Assembly: GCA_036397455.1 (NCBI GenBank)
Contig: DASWIX010000076.1
Coordinates: 1-64,000, forward strand
Source of the DNA: JADFNB01 sp036397455
GTDB taxonomy: Bacteria; Gemmatimonadota; Gemmatimonadetes; Gemmatimonadales; GWC2-71-9
Direction: 5' to 3'
Length of the DNA: 64,000 nucleotides
In this document: positions 9,728 through 17,097 of the stretch, in pieces
How the letters are laid out: the number at the start of each line of letters is the position of its first letter
How positions within the stretch are numbered: position 1 is the stretch's first letter
The notes under the pieces: generated by a model
The model's input: the letters and a program-made list of their open reading frames with translations, nothing else
What the model was told of the DNA's origin: nothing
The model's database searches: none
Program-made: the position numbers and the translations under genes

Positions 9728-10339
9728 CTATCGCTTAGCGGTCCAGGTCCCGGCTTGGACAAGGTAGAGTTTCTTGCTTGACAGGAACGTGTACTCGAAT
9801 CGGATCGAGTACGTCCCACTCAGCCGGCCGGCCACGATCTCCCCCTTCAGGATCTCGCTGAAAGAGCACTGCGTTACCTGATCCACCGCGAACGAGGGAT
9901 CCTCGGTACACACGTTACGGGGCGCGAACGTCAACTGGCCCGCGCCGTTGAACGAGCCCGGCACCGAGAATCCGGCCAGCGTTTCGCTCAGCCGAAAGCT
10001 TCCGTCCGTTGGGGTTGCCGCCGAGAGATCCTCACCGTCACACACCAGGCTCCGCCCGCTGAAGTCAGCCGCCACGTTCAGACTGTCCTGCGTGAGTACC
10101 ACCTTCCATCCATTGATGTTGCACGTGGCCGCCCCATCCGAGATCACGCTTTGCAGTGCGACGTCGGTCTGCCGAATGGTCGCGGAGTTCGAAGCGGTGA
10201 TCGTCCAGGTGCCCGCGACGTTCGGGGGCACAAAGGGCCCGCCTGGTGTATCGTCGGTCGTGTCGCCCGGTCGCGTCGGCCCGTCGCTGCATGCGGCCAG
10301 CGCGGATAACAGTGCCAGGCACCGCGCCATCCGTAGCAT
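9728..10339 (-). CDS. small secreted lipoprotein of unknown function
   Basis: A 203-aa protein begins with a clear lipoprotein signal: a hydrophobic stretch with the lipobox A-L-A-A-C, Cys at residue 17, followed by a Pro/Thr/Asp-rich linker. The mature part has the pattern GTW.I.A at about residue 44 and a closing (A)GTW.A.R, typical of small lipocalin-like or beta-barrel envelope proteins. Several Cys residues (for example in ATCNI, LVCDG, NVCTE and TQCSF) could form disulfides. It is read in the same direction as the giant surface gene, from which it is separated by 172 bp. I do not recognise the family. Confidence 0.75.
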   Translation of the reverse strand: MLRMARCLALLSALAACSDGPTRPGDTTDDTPGGPFVPPNVAGTWTITASNSATIRQTDVALQSVISDGAATCNINGWKVVLTQDSLNVAADFSGRSLVCDGEDLSAATPTDGSFRLSETLAGFSVPGSFNGAGQLTFAPRNVCTEDPSFAVDQVTQCSFSEILKGEIVAGRLSGTYSIRFEYTFLSSKKLYLVQAGTWTAKR

Positions 10340-10485
10340 GGCGAATACCTCGACTCGTTCGTCTGAGGAGCGGCGAACGTAGCAACTCCGGCTCAGCTCG
10401 GCAATGGGTGTGAGCGACCACCGAGCACGCCAGCCTGATGGTGGCTATGCCGCAGCGAGGGCGGCGGCGAGGCGGCCGGGGCGGA

Positions 10486-10869
10486 TCATGTGCCGAATCC
10501 GAGGGTCGAGGCGGCCGCGCCTTGGCGCTCGTCCAGCGTCAGGAACGCGAGCGACGCCGGATCATCCCCGGCCAGATACAAGGCAGTGGCAAGGTGCCAG
10601 CAGTCGGCGCCACGAAGGTACCCCACGGAGAGAACCCGCGCGATCTCCGTGCTCAGGTGTCGGTCCGGAATGACCCAGTCGAGATGCTCGAGGATCGGCG
10701 GCGTTGCGACATCCACCCCCTCACGCCGCAACGCCGACATCAGCTCGGCCTCGAGCAGGCCACCGGCCAGGAGTTCGTCGCACTGGACAAGGCGCTGCCG
10801 GACCGCCTCGCTGCCTCGCTCGTCCAGCGCGACCGACACGATGCACGACGTGTCGACGTAGGCGCGCAC
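10486..10869 (-). CDS. PIN-domain toxin (VapC-like), module 1
   Basis: A 127-aa PIN-domain protein, the usual VapC length. It starts YVDTS (first catalytic Asp near residue 5), has E in LLEAELMSA, then RGADCWHLATAL and FLTLDERQ, which supply the later acidic residues. VapC toxins are Mg-dependent RNases that cleave tRNA or rRNA. The start is a GTG directly abutting the TAG stop of the antitoxin gene (TAG-GTG), so the two are translationally coupled. The substrate cannot be told from sequence. Confidence 0.88.
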   Translation of the reverse strand: MRAYVDTSCIVSVALDERGSEAVRQRLVQCDELLAGGLLEAELMSALRREGVDVATPPILEHLDWVIPDRHLSTEIARVLSVGYLRGADCWHLATALYLAGDDPASLAFLTLDERQGAAASTLGFGT

Positions 10870-11154
10870 CTAGTCCCGTTCGTCGAGGAAGCGCTTGAGT
10901 GCTCCGGGGCGTCGCGCGAGCGGCTTCAGCACCGCCAAATCAGCCGGCGGGCGCGACGCGGGCACGATGATCCCGCGCGCCTTCAGGTCGGCGATGCGCT
11001 CATCGATGGTCCTTGCCGCAGGCTCCTCGTAGGGCCGCAACTCGGCCGCCGGTTTGCCGTGGACCGTGATGACGATCCGGGCGCCTTCCCGAACCTGACG
11101 GACGAGGGCGGAGAGCTTGGCCTTGGCCTCGTAGAGGGAGTAGGTGTCGGACAT
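10870..11154 (-). CDS. Phd/YefM-type antitoxin, module 1
   Basis: A 94-aa antitoxin with the Phd/YefM N-terminal pattern: SLYEAKAKLS.LV..V..G..I.IT.HGKP.AEL.P. This DNA-binding half represses the operon. The C-terminal half (IDERIADLKARGII to the end) would wrap the PIN toxin. The ATG at 11154 is only 5 nt from a good -10 box, so the mRNA is probably leaderless. It is followed immediately by the toxin gene. Confidence 0.88.
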   Translation of the reverse strand: MSDTYSLYEAKAKLSALVRQVREGARIVITVHGKPAAELRPYEEPAARTIDERIADLKARGIIVPASRPPADLAVLKPLARRPGALKRFLDERD

Positions 11155-11159
11155 GGCGA

Positions 11160-11188
11160 AATATAGTCTGACTAGTCAGATCAGACAA
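11160..11188 (-). promoter_or_regulatory. promoter with embedded palindromic operator, TA module 1
   Basis: On the minus strand: -35 TTGTCT (11183-11188), a 17-bp spacer, and -10 TATATT (11160-11165). The spacer contains a perfect 14-bp palindrome TCTGACTAGTCAGA (11167-11180), well placed for autorepression by the Phd-type antitoxin. Only 5 nt separate the -10 from the ATG, so transcription would start at or next to the start codon. Confidence 0.7.
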
Positions 11189-11202
11189 TCGCGTCGGAGA
11201 CC

Positions 11203-11619
11203 TTACGGGGTTGTGAATCCTTCGCGCCGGGCGGCCGCGCTCAAACGTCCGTCAAATGTGACGAATGCGTCGCTGACTGGTGAGCCGGCCCACTCGAGAG
11301 CGGCCGCCAGCTGCAACGCATCCGCAGCGCGCAGTGGGTGAACGCGCAACAGGCGGAGCGCTAGCTCTCGAATCGCGTCACCCGGTTGCATCTCGAACCA
11401 GCTGACCCGTACGGTCGCCAACAGGTCACGCGCGGCGACCTCCTGCTCATCCGTGAGATGCCCTTCCCGGTGCAACCGCGCGATGGCCGATGCGCACTCG
11501 ATGGGCGACACCCACCAGACGACAAGTTCCGCGTCCGATTGATGCAGCGCGCGCGCTGGCTCCGTCAGCGGCTGCTGCAGGCACAGCGGCACGATGGCCG
11601 ACGAGTCCCAAAACCTCAC
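11203..11619 (-). CDS. PIN-domain toxin (VapC-like), module 2
   Basis: A 138-aa PIN-domain protein: RFWDSSAIVPL at the start (catalytic Asp near residue 5), S.IECASAIARL (Glu), LRAADALQLAAAL and FVTFDGRL (Asp). Predicted Mg-dependent RNase toxin. Its ATG overlaps the antitoxin stop by 4 nt (ATGA type), which couples translation. It is only distantly similar to the module 1 toxin, so this is not a local tandem duplicate. Confidence 0.88.
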   Translation of the reverse strand: MRFWDSSAIVPLCLQQPLTEPARALHQSDAELVVWWVSPIECASAIARLHREGHLTDEQEVAARDLLATVRVSWFEMQPGDAIRELALRLLRVHPLRAADALQLAAALEWAGSPVSDAFVTFDGRLSAAARREGFTTP

Positions 11620-11906
11620 CAGCCTTCGCCACGCTCTTCGAGCAACACGGCGACGGAGCGCCCCGCGGGGTCGGGCGGACGCACGCGGGTCCAGAAGTCA
11701 CGCGGCAGCCGGCGGGCCGGCGGCTTGAGCTGTCCGCTGCGCACGAGCAGGTCGCGACGGCTCCCGGTACGGGGGTCACCCTCGATGGGGGCGATGCGCG
11801 CGATCGGGCGTCCCCGGTCGGTGACGAGGACCTCACCACCCCGACGTACGATGTCGAGATAGGCACTGAGCCGCGCTTTCAGATCGGAGATCGAGGTTCG
11901 CTTCAT
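11616..11906 (-). CDS. Phd-type antitoxin, module 2
   Basis: A 96-aa antitoxin with the Phd signature near the start: ISDLKARLSAYLD.V..G.EVLVTDRGRPIARI.P. The C-terminal part (DFW..VRPPDP to the end) would bind the toxin. A longer in-frame start at 11948 exists, but it would run upstream through the promoter. The ATG at 11906 gives a normal Phd N-terminus and sits 6 nt from the -10 box, so I chose it. The stop overlaps the toxin start by 4 nt. Confidence 0.87.
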   Translation of the reverse strand: MKRTSISDLKARLSAYLDIVRRGGEVLVTDRGRPIARIAPIEGDPRTGSRRDLLVRSGQLKPPARRLPRDFWTRVRPPDPAGRSVAVLLEERGEGW

Positions 11907-11941
11907 ATGACTATAATGGTCATGTGAATGTGACCTGTCAA
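11907..11941 (-). promoter_or_regulatory. promoter and operator, TA module 2
   Basis: Minus strand: a consensus -35 TTGACA (11936-11941), a 17-bp spacer and -10 CATTAT (11913-11918). An inverted repeat ATGAC/GTCAT (11907-11911 and 11919-11923) straddles the -10 and is the likely antitoxin operator. Six nucleotides separate the -10 from the antitoxin ATG, leaving no room for a Shine-Dalgarno sequence. Confidence 0.65.
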
Positions 11942-12098
11942 GGTACATGTCTCTCGCCGGTACGGCGGTAGGTCGAGCCGTTCCCGCGGGGCTTGACGTC
12001 CCGAGGGACCGCGCCCTGCTTGCGCGCGTGCTCCAAGGCCGGCGCCACGGCGCGGGTTACGAACGGGACCGCGAGCGCCCGCCGACGTGTCGGGACGA

Positions 12099-12536
12099 TC
12101 AGGCTGTCAGCGGGTTCACCACCGCGAGAAACGTGAACTGATGAAAATCGGTGTCGGCGGTCCGGATCTCCGTCACCCCGTGCTCTCGCATCAGCGCCGC
12201 CGTGTGCAAGTCGTGCACCGGATTGCCCCGCAGGCGGGGATGTTCGCGGATCAACTGTTCCAACACCTCGGCATGGCGATCCGTCTCCACGAGCAGGGCC
12301 GAGCGCGGCCCTGCGAGCGCGGCCGCAAGCCAGGCCCGGGCCGACGGGAGTTCGAGTGGTCGCGGAAACACGGAACCGTGGGTGCTGACCCGGAGGAACT
12401 CGTACACAATGCCCCAGGTGAGAAACCAGGTGCGTTCGCCCCGCCGCCAGTCGTCCAGCAGCGCGCGGGCACGTTTGTGGTCGGGGGAGTCGGGATTGAC
12501 GGCGTACAACAGCAGGTTGGTGTCAACGACGAACAC
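12099..12536 (-). CDS. PIN-domain toxin (VapC-like), module 3
   Basis: A 145-aa PIN-domain protein beginning FVVDTNLLLYAV (catalytic Asp at residue 5). It has W.I.YEFLRV (Glu), NPVHDLHTAALM (Asp) and I.TADTDFHQF (Asp), the full acidic set of a VapC RNase. It belongs to a different PIN subfamily from the first two toxins, the 'VDTNLLLYAVN' type usually paired with ribbon-helix-helix antitoxins. The GTG start lies 3 nt after the antitoxin stop. Confidence 0.9.
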   Translation of the reverse strand: MFVVDTNLLLYAVNPDSPDHKRARALLDDWRRGERTWFLTWGIVYEFLRVSTHGSVFPRPLELPSARAWLAAALAGPRSALLVETDRHAEVLEQLIREHPRLRGNPVHDLHTAALMREHGVTEIRTADTDFHQFTFLAVVNPLTA

Positions 12537-12539
12537 CGC

Positions 12540-12764
12540 TCAGGCCCCATCCATTGTACGGGAGAGGGCGTCGCGGTCGGCCACATCCACGAGCGGCCGC
12601 CCCATCGGGTGGACCGGAAGCGGGGGCAGCCGGCCGGCAGCCGGCTCGGCGAGCCCGCGCCGAAGGGCTTCGGCCACCACGGCGGACAGGGTCTCCCCCT
12701 GACGAGCCGCCCGGCGCTTGAGCTCGCGCATCAACGGATCCGGGATGATCAGGGTCGTCTTCAT
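12540..12764 (-). CDS. ribbon-helix-helix antitoxin (VapB/CopG-like), module 3
   Basis: A 74-aa protein whose first 45 residues fit a ribbon-helix-helix DNA-binding domain: KTTLIIPD strand, then LMRELKRRAARQGETLSAVVAEALRRG helices. The Pro-rich C-terminal tail (LPPLPVHPMGRP) is the likely toxin-binding part. A start 12 codons upstream also exists but would lie over the promoter. The ATG at 12764 begins exactly at the ribbon strand, 7 nt from the -10. Confidence 0.85.
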   Translation of the reverse strand: MKTTLIIPDPLMRELKRRAARQGETLSAVVAEALRRGLAEPAAGRLPPLPVHPMGRPLVDVADRDALSRTMDGA

Positions 12765-12771
12765 ATGGAAA

Positions 12772-12800
12772 ATCATACAACGAGTACGATAGTACGTCAA
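12772..12800 (-). promoter_or_regulatory. promoter, TA module 3
   Basis: Minus strand: -35 TTGACG (12795-12800), an exactly 17-bp spacer and -10 TATGAT (12772-12777). This is close to the sigma-70 consensus. The spacer contains GTAC-TATC-GTAC, a likely operator half-site pair. The -10 is 7 nt from the antitoxin ATG, predicting a leaderless transcript. Confidence 0.72.
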
Positions 12801-12895
12801 CCATTAGACTGAACGACTCCGCCTGTCCGGAGCTTGAGCATGACCACACAGGTATGCTCACCTCGGGGTGGAACCGACATCGCACCCTCCCAACC

Positions 12896-14512
12896 TCACT
12901 CTTCCGGAACGGGCTTCTCCCTCAGGGTGGGATAGGTGATCCCGAGCTGCTCCAGCAACGACGCGTAGCGTGACGCGTCGTAGTAGAACGGCCGCATCCG
13001 GGGACGCCACCGCGCCATGATCTCCTCGTTCAACCAGACCGCCGGCTGATCGGTCGGTGAGATGAACGGGATGTATTTCGTGTCCTTGGTCTGGACGTTG
13101 TTGAAGTAGTCCCACGCCGCGTCCACGGTGACACCGTCGAGCAGGAGGTCGAGCAGAGTGCGCGCCTGCACCTTGGCGCCGGCGATAGCGCCCTGGTGCG
13201 CGATCGGCGTCGCCATGGCGATGCTGTTGGCCCAGTGGTGGCCGGGGCCACCCTCCATGTTCGACGGGTAGCGCAACGTCACCGTGGGCATGTTCCACGA
13301 CACGTCCCCGATGTCGTCCGACCCGCCGCCGAGCGAGCGTGAGAGGTCGACCGGACCGGCGAGTTCCGGAATCGAATCGGCGAGACCCGTGACGTCGACG
13401 CCCATCTCCTGCTGGAACGCCTCGGCGAACCGCACGTCGTCTTCGCTCCACGCCGGCAGGCCGACGGCCTGGATATTGGCGTAGCTGATCTCCGCGACCG
13501 GTTTGCTGAAATGGCGACCCCACGCCGAGCCGACGGTCATGATCGTATCGACCGTCGTGCCGGTCATCAGCGCGGCGCCCTGCGCCATCAACACGGCCGC
13601 GTCATACTGCTCCTTGGTCAGTTCGTAGTCCCGCTCACGGAAGTAGAACCAGATCGTCGCGGTCTGCGGTACGACGTTGGGCTGGTCGCCGCCATCCACG
13701 ATGATGTAGTGCGACCGCGCGGCCGGCCGCAGGTGTTCGCGCTTGAACTCCCAGGCCTGCGCCATGAGCATGACCGCATCGAGCGCTGAGCGGCCTCTCC
13801 ATGGCGCGCCGGCGGAATGGGCCGTCTCACCAGTGAAGCGGAACTGCACCGACCACAGCGCGTTGCCGCCCCCGGTGCCCCAGCTCATCCCGAAGTTGTT
13901 GCTGACGTGCGTGAACAGGTTCACGTCCACGCCCGCGAATACCCCGGCGCGTACGAAGAACGCCTTGGACGCCACTTGCTCCTCCGCAACCCCCGGCCAC
14001 AGCAGCAGCGTCCCATCGATGTGCTCGCGGGCCATCAGCTCCTTCACCGCGAGCGCCGCCGCGATGTTGACCGCCTGACCCGAGTTGTGGCCTTCGCCGT
14101 GACCCGGCGCCATGGGCACGATCGGGTCACGGTAGGCGACGCCTGGCTTCTGATTGGACTGCGGAATCCCGTCGACATCGGACCCGAGCGCGATGACCGG
14201 TTCGCCCGTTCCGTTGCTCCAGCGGGCCGTCCACGCCGACGGCATGCCGGCAACGCCCTTTGCGATCTCGAAGCCGTTGGCCGCCAGCAGCTCGGTCAGG
14301 TAGCGCTGCGTCTCGAACTCCTGCATGCCGAGCTCACCGAACGAAAAGAGGTGATCGATGATCTCCTGCACGAGCTTGGCCCGCGCGTCGACCATGCCGA
14401 GCACCTCGGCCTTCAGTGATGCGAGGCGGGGGTCGGCCTGCGCCGCGAGTTGAGGGGAGACGCTCGCGGCGGCGGTCAGTGCGAGAATCGCTACAAATGC
14501 GCGCCAGGTCAT
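12896..14512 (-). CDS. secreted M20-family amidohydrolase (AbgB-like)
   Basis: A 538-aa M20-type metallopeptidase/amidohydrolase. The signal peptide (TWRAFVAILALTAAAS..) ends at A-A-Q-A, so it acts outside the cytoplasm. Metal-site motifs are visible: ALGSDVDGIP near residue 104, PGHGEGHNSG near 135, and PGVAEEQ. The dimerisation lid follows (FTGETAHSAGAPWRGRSALDAV), then GGGSDDIGDVSW and GPGHHWANSIA, which supplies the last metal His. Family relatives cleave N-acyl amino acids, p-aminobenzoyl-glutamate or indole-acetyl conjugates. The substrate here is unknown. A start 48 codons upstream was rejected because it precedes the signal peptide. The gene diverges from the ECF sigma operon across 155 bp. 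Confidence 0.88.
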   Translation of the reverse strand: MTWRAFVAILALTAAASVSPQLAAQADPRLASLKAEVLGMVDARAKLVQEIIDHLFSFGELGMQEFETQRYLTELLAANGFEIAKGVAGMPSAWTARWSNGTGEPVIALGSDVDGIPQSNQKPGVAYRDPIVPMAPGHGEGHNSGQAVNIAAALAVKELMAREHIDGTLLLWPGVAEEQVASKAFFVRAGVFAGVDVNLFTHVSNNFGMSWGTGGGNALWSVQFRFTGETAHSAGAPWRGRSALDAVMLMAQAWEFKREHLRPAARSHYIIVDGGDQPNVVPQTATIWFYFRERDYELTKEQYDAAVLMAQGAALMTGTTVDTIMTVGSAWGRHFSKPVAEISYANIQAVGLPAWSEDDVRFAEAFQQEMGVDVTGLADSIPELAGPVDLSRSLGGGSDDIGDVSWNMPTVTLRYPSNMEGGPGHHWANSIAMATPIAHQGAIAGAKVQARTLLDLLLDGVTVDAAWDYFNNVQTKDTKYIPFISPTDQPAVWLNEEIMARWRPRMRPFYYDASRYASLLEQLGITYPTLREKPVPEE

Positions 14513-14600
14513 GGGAGTTCGAGGGCGGAAAGATATGCCTCGGTCCGCGAGCCGCAACCGCGCCAGTGGTCGTCCTGGACCCGCCGATCCGCCGACCTGC

Positions 14601-14637
14601 CGTGTACACGCGCCGGCCGCTCGGCTGTACTGGTACA
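14601..14637. promoter_or_regulatory. paired palindromes in the divergent intergenic region
   Basis: Between the M20 hydrolase and the sigma factor lie a perfect palindrome CGTGTACACG (14601-14610) and a related inverted repeat TGTAC-TG-GTACA (14626-14637). Their centres are about 26 bp apart and both carry the TGTAC half-site. This is a candidate operator pair for an unknown regulator. No clear ECF-type promoter could be assigned by eye. Confidence 0.35.
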
Positions 14638-14667
14638 CGAGGGAGGCAGCATGCACACTCAGGCACC

Positions 14668-15228
14668 ATGAGTTCGATCGATGCGAGCGATAGCGAACTT
14701 GTCCGACGCACCCGCGAAGGCGACCGGGAGGCCTTTGGCGTGCTCGTCACACGCTATCTCCGCCCGACGCTCGCGGTGGCCTGGGAATACGCGCCGTCGC
14801 GCGACGACGCCGAGGACCTGGTTCAAGAGGGATTCCACCGGGCCCTGCGCGGGCTCGACGGATTCGACACGCGGCAACCGTTCCGCCCGTGGCTGTTCAC
14901 GATCATCCGCAACGTGGCCCGAAACGCGGCGGCGACACACGCCCGTTGGCACTCGGTCGCGATCCCGGACGAACTGCCAGCGGACGATCCCGACCCACTC
15001 GACGACGCGTATCGCGCGGAGTTGCGCGACCGGATTGGTGCGGGGCTCGACCTGCTGCCGCCAATGCAGCGCGCCTGTTTCCGCCTGTGCGATATCGAGG
15101 GATTCGAAGGAAACGAGGTCGCCGAGATGCTCGGCGTGAATGCCGCGACTGTCCGTACCCACCGCCACCGCGCGCGAGCCGCGTTGCGCAAGGCGTTGCA
15201 GGGATTGAACGACGAGAGGAAAGCCTGA
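14668..15228 (+). CDS. ECF RNA polymerase sigma factor
   Basis: A 186-aa ECF sigma-70 factor. Region 2 runs from EAFGVLVTRYL through DDAEDLVQEGFHRAL to RPWLFTIIRNVARN. Region 4 spans about 125-180 (LLPPMQRACFRLCDIEGF..NEVAEMLGVNAATVRTHRHRARAAL) with a helix-turn-helix. GGGAGG at 14641 lies somewhat far upstream. The ATG at 14668 was chosen because it starts just before the conserved SDSELV..TREGD helix. Its stop overlaps the next ATG by one base (TGATG), so a membrane protein is co-translated with it, as expected for a sigma/anti-sigma pair. It heads an eight-gene operon. Confidence 0.92.
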   Translation: MSSIDASDSELVRRTREGDREAFGVLVTRYLRPTLAVAWEYAPSRDDAEDLVQEGFHRALRGLDGFDTRQPFRPWLFTIIRNVARNAAATHARWHSVAIPDELPADDPDPLDDAYRAELRDRIGAGLDLLPPMQRACFRLCDIEGFEGNEVAEMLGVNAATVRTHRHRARAALRKALQGLNDERKA

Positions 15229-15584
15229 TGACCGCACACGACGAGCGGAGCGCCTTCGAGGCACGGGTGCCGCACGACCCGGCGTACTGGTCCGCCCTGG
15301 CGGAACGTATCACACGCTCGGCGGACCCCGTGTTTGCCGAACTCCGGGTGGGGCAAGCCTGGTGGAATCCGCTGGACCGATTCGGGCCCGCGTTGAGTAT
15401 CGGGGCGATTGCCGCCGCCGCCGCGACGTTCGTTGCACTGCCGGCGGGCGGTCCCGCCGCCGCATCGAATGACGATGCCCGGCCCGAAACCGTTGCCAAC
15501 CCGACCGACCTCCTGCAAAACGCGTTCATCACGCCGTCGTTGCCAGACGTGATGACCCTGATGATCCTGGGGACCGAGGAATGA
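15228..15584 (+). CDS. putative single-TM anti-sigma factor
   Basis: A 118-aa protein with a roughly 50-residue N-terminal part, one hydrophobic segment (ALSIGAIAAAAATFVAL, about residues 62-78) and a short distal tail. Its position between an ECF sigma gene and a periplasmic sensor-like gene, overlapping both, is that of CnrY-type anti-sigma factors. These have a short cytoplasmic sigma-binding helix, one TM segment and a short periplasmic tail. No zinc-binding HxxxCxxC anti-sigma motif is present. The role is inferred from context and topology, not from sequence similarity I can demonstrate. Confidence 0.65.
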   Translation: MTAHDERSAFEARVPHDPAYWSALAERITRSADPVFAELRVGQAWWNPLDRFGPALSIGAIAAAAATFVALPAGGPAAASNDDARPETVANPTDLLQNAFITPSLPDVMTLMILGTEE

Positions 15585-15994
15585 CCATGCGTATGTCTCT
15601 TCGCGCGCTTCTCGCCGTGTCATCGTTGACGGTCCTGGGCTTCGCGTTGGGTGTCGCCGGCGACCGCCTGTGGCTCGCCCTCCACTCCCGAGGGACGCCG
15701 CGGGCGCAGATCGTGCTCGATACCGAGCATGCCGAGCGGTTTCATGCCATGCTGGCCCACATGGAGTTGAGTGACAGTCAGCGCGTCGCCGTCGACAGCA
15801 TCCTCGACCATTACCAGGGCACCGTCGAGCAGACCTGGGCATCGATGCAACCACGGTTGCAGACGACCATGGACAGCGCGCGCCAAGCCTTCGAAGCGCT
15901 GTTCGATGCGGACCAACTCGCGACGTTCCAGCAGTGGTTGGCGGCCGAGCATCGGCGCATGCACGGCACCGAGCATCCCGCGTTCCGGCATTGA
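15581..15994 (+). CDS. CnrX/Spy-like periplasmic His-rich sensor or metal-binding protein
   Basis: A 137-aa protein. The N-terminal hydrophobic segment (about residues 8-28) has no obvious cleavage site, so it may be a membrane anchor. A helical hairpin region follows with LSDSQR at about 63 (a variant of the LTxxQ motif), then VDSILDHYQGTVEQTW, and a second DADQLATFQQWL near 112. His residues cluster: EHAERFHAMLAH, LDHY and the tail EHRRMHGTEHPAFRH. Small periplasmic helical proteins of this kind include CpxP/Spy and the metal sensor CnrX, which signals through CnrY to the ECF factor CnrH. The start overlaps the previous stop by 4 nt. The metal role is inferred. Confidence 0.68.
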   Translation: MTMRMSLRALLAVSSLTVLGFALGVAGDRLWLALHSRGTPRAQIVLDTEHAERFHAMLAHMELSDSQRVAVDSILDHYQGTVEQTWASMQPRLQTTMDSARQAFEALFDADQLATFQQWLAAEHRRMHGTEHPAFRH

Positions 15995-16005
15995 GGACAC
16001 GACCG

Positions 16006-17070
16006 ATGAAGCCGTTCCTGCTGATCGTGGCCGTCGTGACCGCCGGCTCCGGCCTCTGGTTCGTGACTGCCGGTCGCTCGGACCCGCCGGCGCAGGCGCC
16101 GGCCGCTTCGGGCCAGGTCATCACCGTCACGCGTCGTGACATCGGCGCCACGGTGCTGGCCACCGGCGTCATCCGGCCCCAGGTCGGTGCGGAGGTGCGC
16201 GTGGGCTCGCGCGTGTCGGGCGTGCTCGAGCGTCTCTACGTGACCGACGGCGATCAGGTGCGCCGGGGACAACTGCTCGCCCAGCTCGATTCGGCGGAAT
16301 TCGCGGCGCGCTACGCGCAGGCGGTCGCGAATCTCGAGAACGCGCGGGCCGAGAGCACCTACGCCGCCGGGGAATTCACGCGGGCCGAGCACTCCTTTCG
16401 CCGCGAGGTCATTACGGAAGCGGAGTTCGCGCAGGCGCGACGGATGCGTGACGTGCGCATCTCGATGGTGCGTCAGGCCCAAGCCGAACTCGCCTCCGCG
16501 CGTATCCAACTCGGTTATACGAACATCGTCGCGCCGATCGGCGGGGTCGTCGCCACGGTGTCGACACAGGTCGGCGAGACGATCGCGGCGAGCCTGGCGG
16601 CGCCAACCTTCGTCACGATCGTCGACCTCGATCGGCTCGAGGTGTGGGCGTACGTGGACGAGACGGATATCGGGCGCGTCGCGGTCGGCCAAGCGACCCT
16701 CTTCACGGTCGACACGTATCCCGACACGGAGTTCGACGGCACGGTGACGGCCATCCGCCCGACCGCCGAGATCCAGGACAACGTCGTCAACTACATCACC
16801 GTCATCGAGATCGCCGGCGGACACGGACGCACGCTCCGCCCGGAGATGACGGCGACCGTCAACATCATGCTGGAGCGACGGGAGAATGTCCTCGCCGTCC
16901 CGAACGGCGCCGTGCGGCGCGACCGGGAGGGCGCGTACGTGTTCGTGCTCCGCCACGAGGAACGGGCCCGGCAACCGATCAGGACCGGGTACCGCGGGCG
17001 CGACTACACCGAGGTCCTCGAAGGCCTCGACGAGCACGACCGGATCATCGCCGGATCGACCGCCCGATAA
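16006..17070 (+). CDS. HlyD/MacA-like periplasmic adaptor protein
   Basis: A 354-aa membrane-fusion protein. A single N-terminal hydrophobic segment (FLLIVAVVTAGSGLWFV) anchors it in the inner membrane. Then come a first half-lipoyl segment (VRVGSRVSGVLERLYVTDGDQVRRGQLLAQLD, about 62-95), an alpha-hairpin (about 96-165) with IVAPIGGVVATVSTQVGE as the second half-lipoyl, a beta-barrel (VWAYVDETDIGRV.VGQ) and a membrane-proximal domain (VLAVPNGAVR...Y). Adaptors of this type join an inner-membrane ABC transporter to an outer-membrane channel. No TolC gene is in the window. Start chosen at the ATG 11 bp after the sensor stop. It is the fourth gene of the sigma operon. Confidence 0.92.
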   Translation: MKPFLLIVAVVTAGSGLWFVTAGRSDPPAQAPAASGQVITVTRRDIGATVLATGVIRPQVGAEVRVGSRVSGVLERLYVTDGDQVRRGQLLAQLDSAEFAARYAQAVANLENARAESTYAAGEFTRAEHSFRREVITEAEFAQARRMRDVRISMVRQAQAELASARIQLGYTNIVAPIGGVVATVSTQVGETIAASLAAPTFVTIVDLDRLEVWAYVDETDIGRVAVGQATLFTVDTYPDTEFDGTVTAIRPTAEIQDNVVNYITVIEIAGGHGRTLRPEMTATVNIMLERRENVLAVPNGAVRRDREGAYVFVLRHEERARQPIRTGYRGRDYTEVLEGLDEHDRIIAGSTAR

Positions 17071-17097
17071 CCATCCCACACGAACGAAAGTGAGAGG

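Noticed and set aside
12896..14656. Longer start for the M20 hydrolase (48 extra residues)
   Set aside because: The extension precedes a normal signal peptide and runs through the divergent promoter region, including the paired palindromes.
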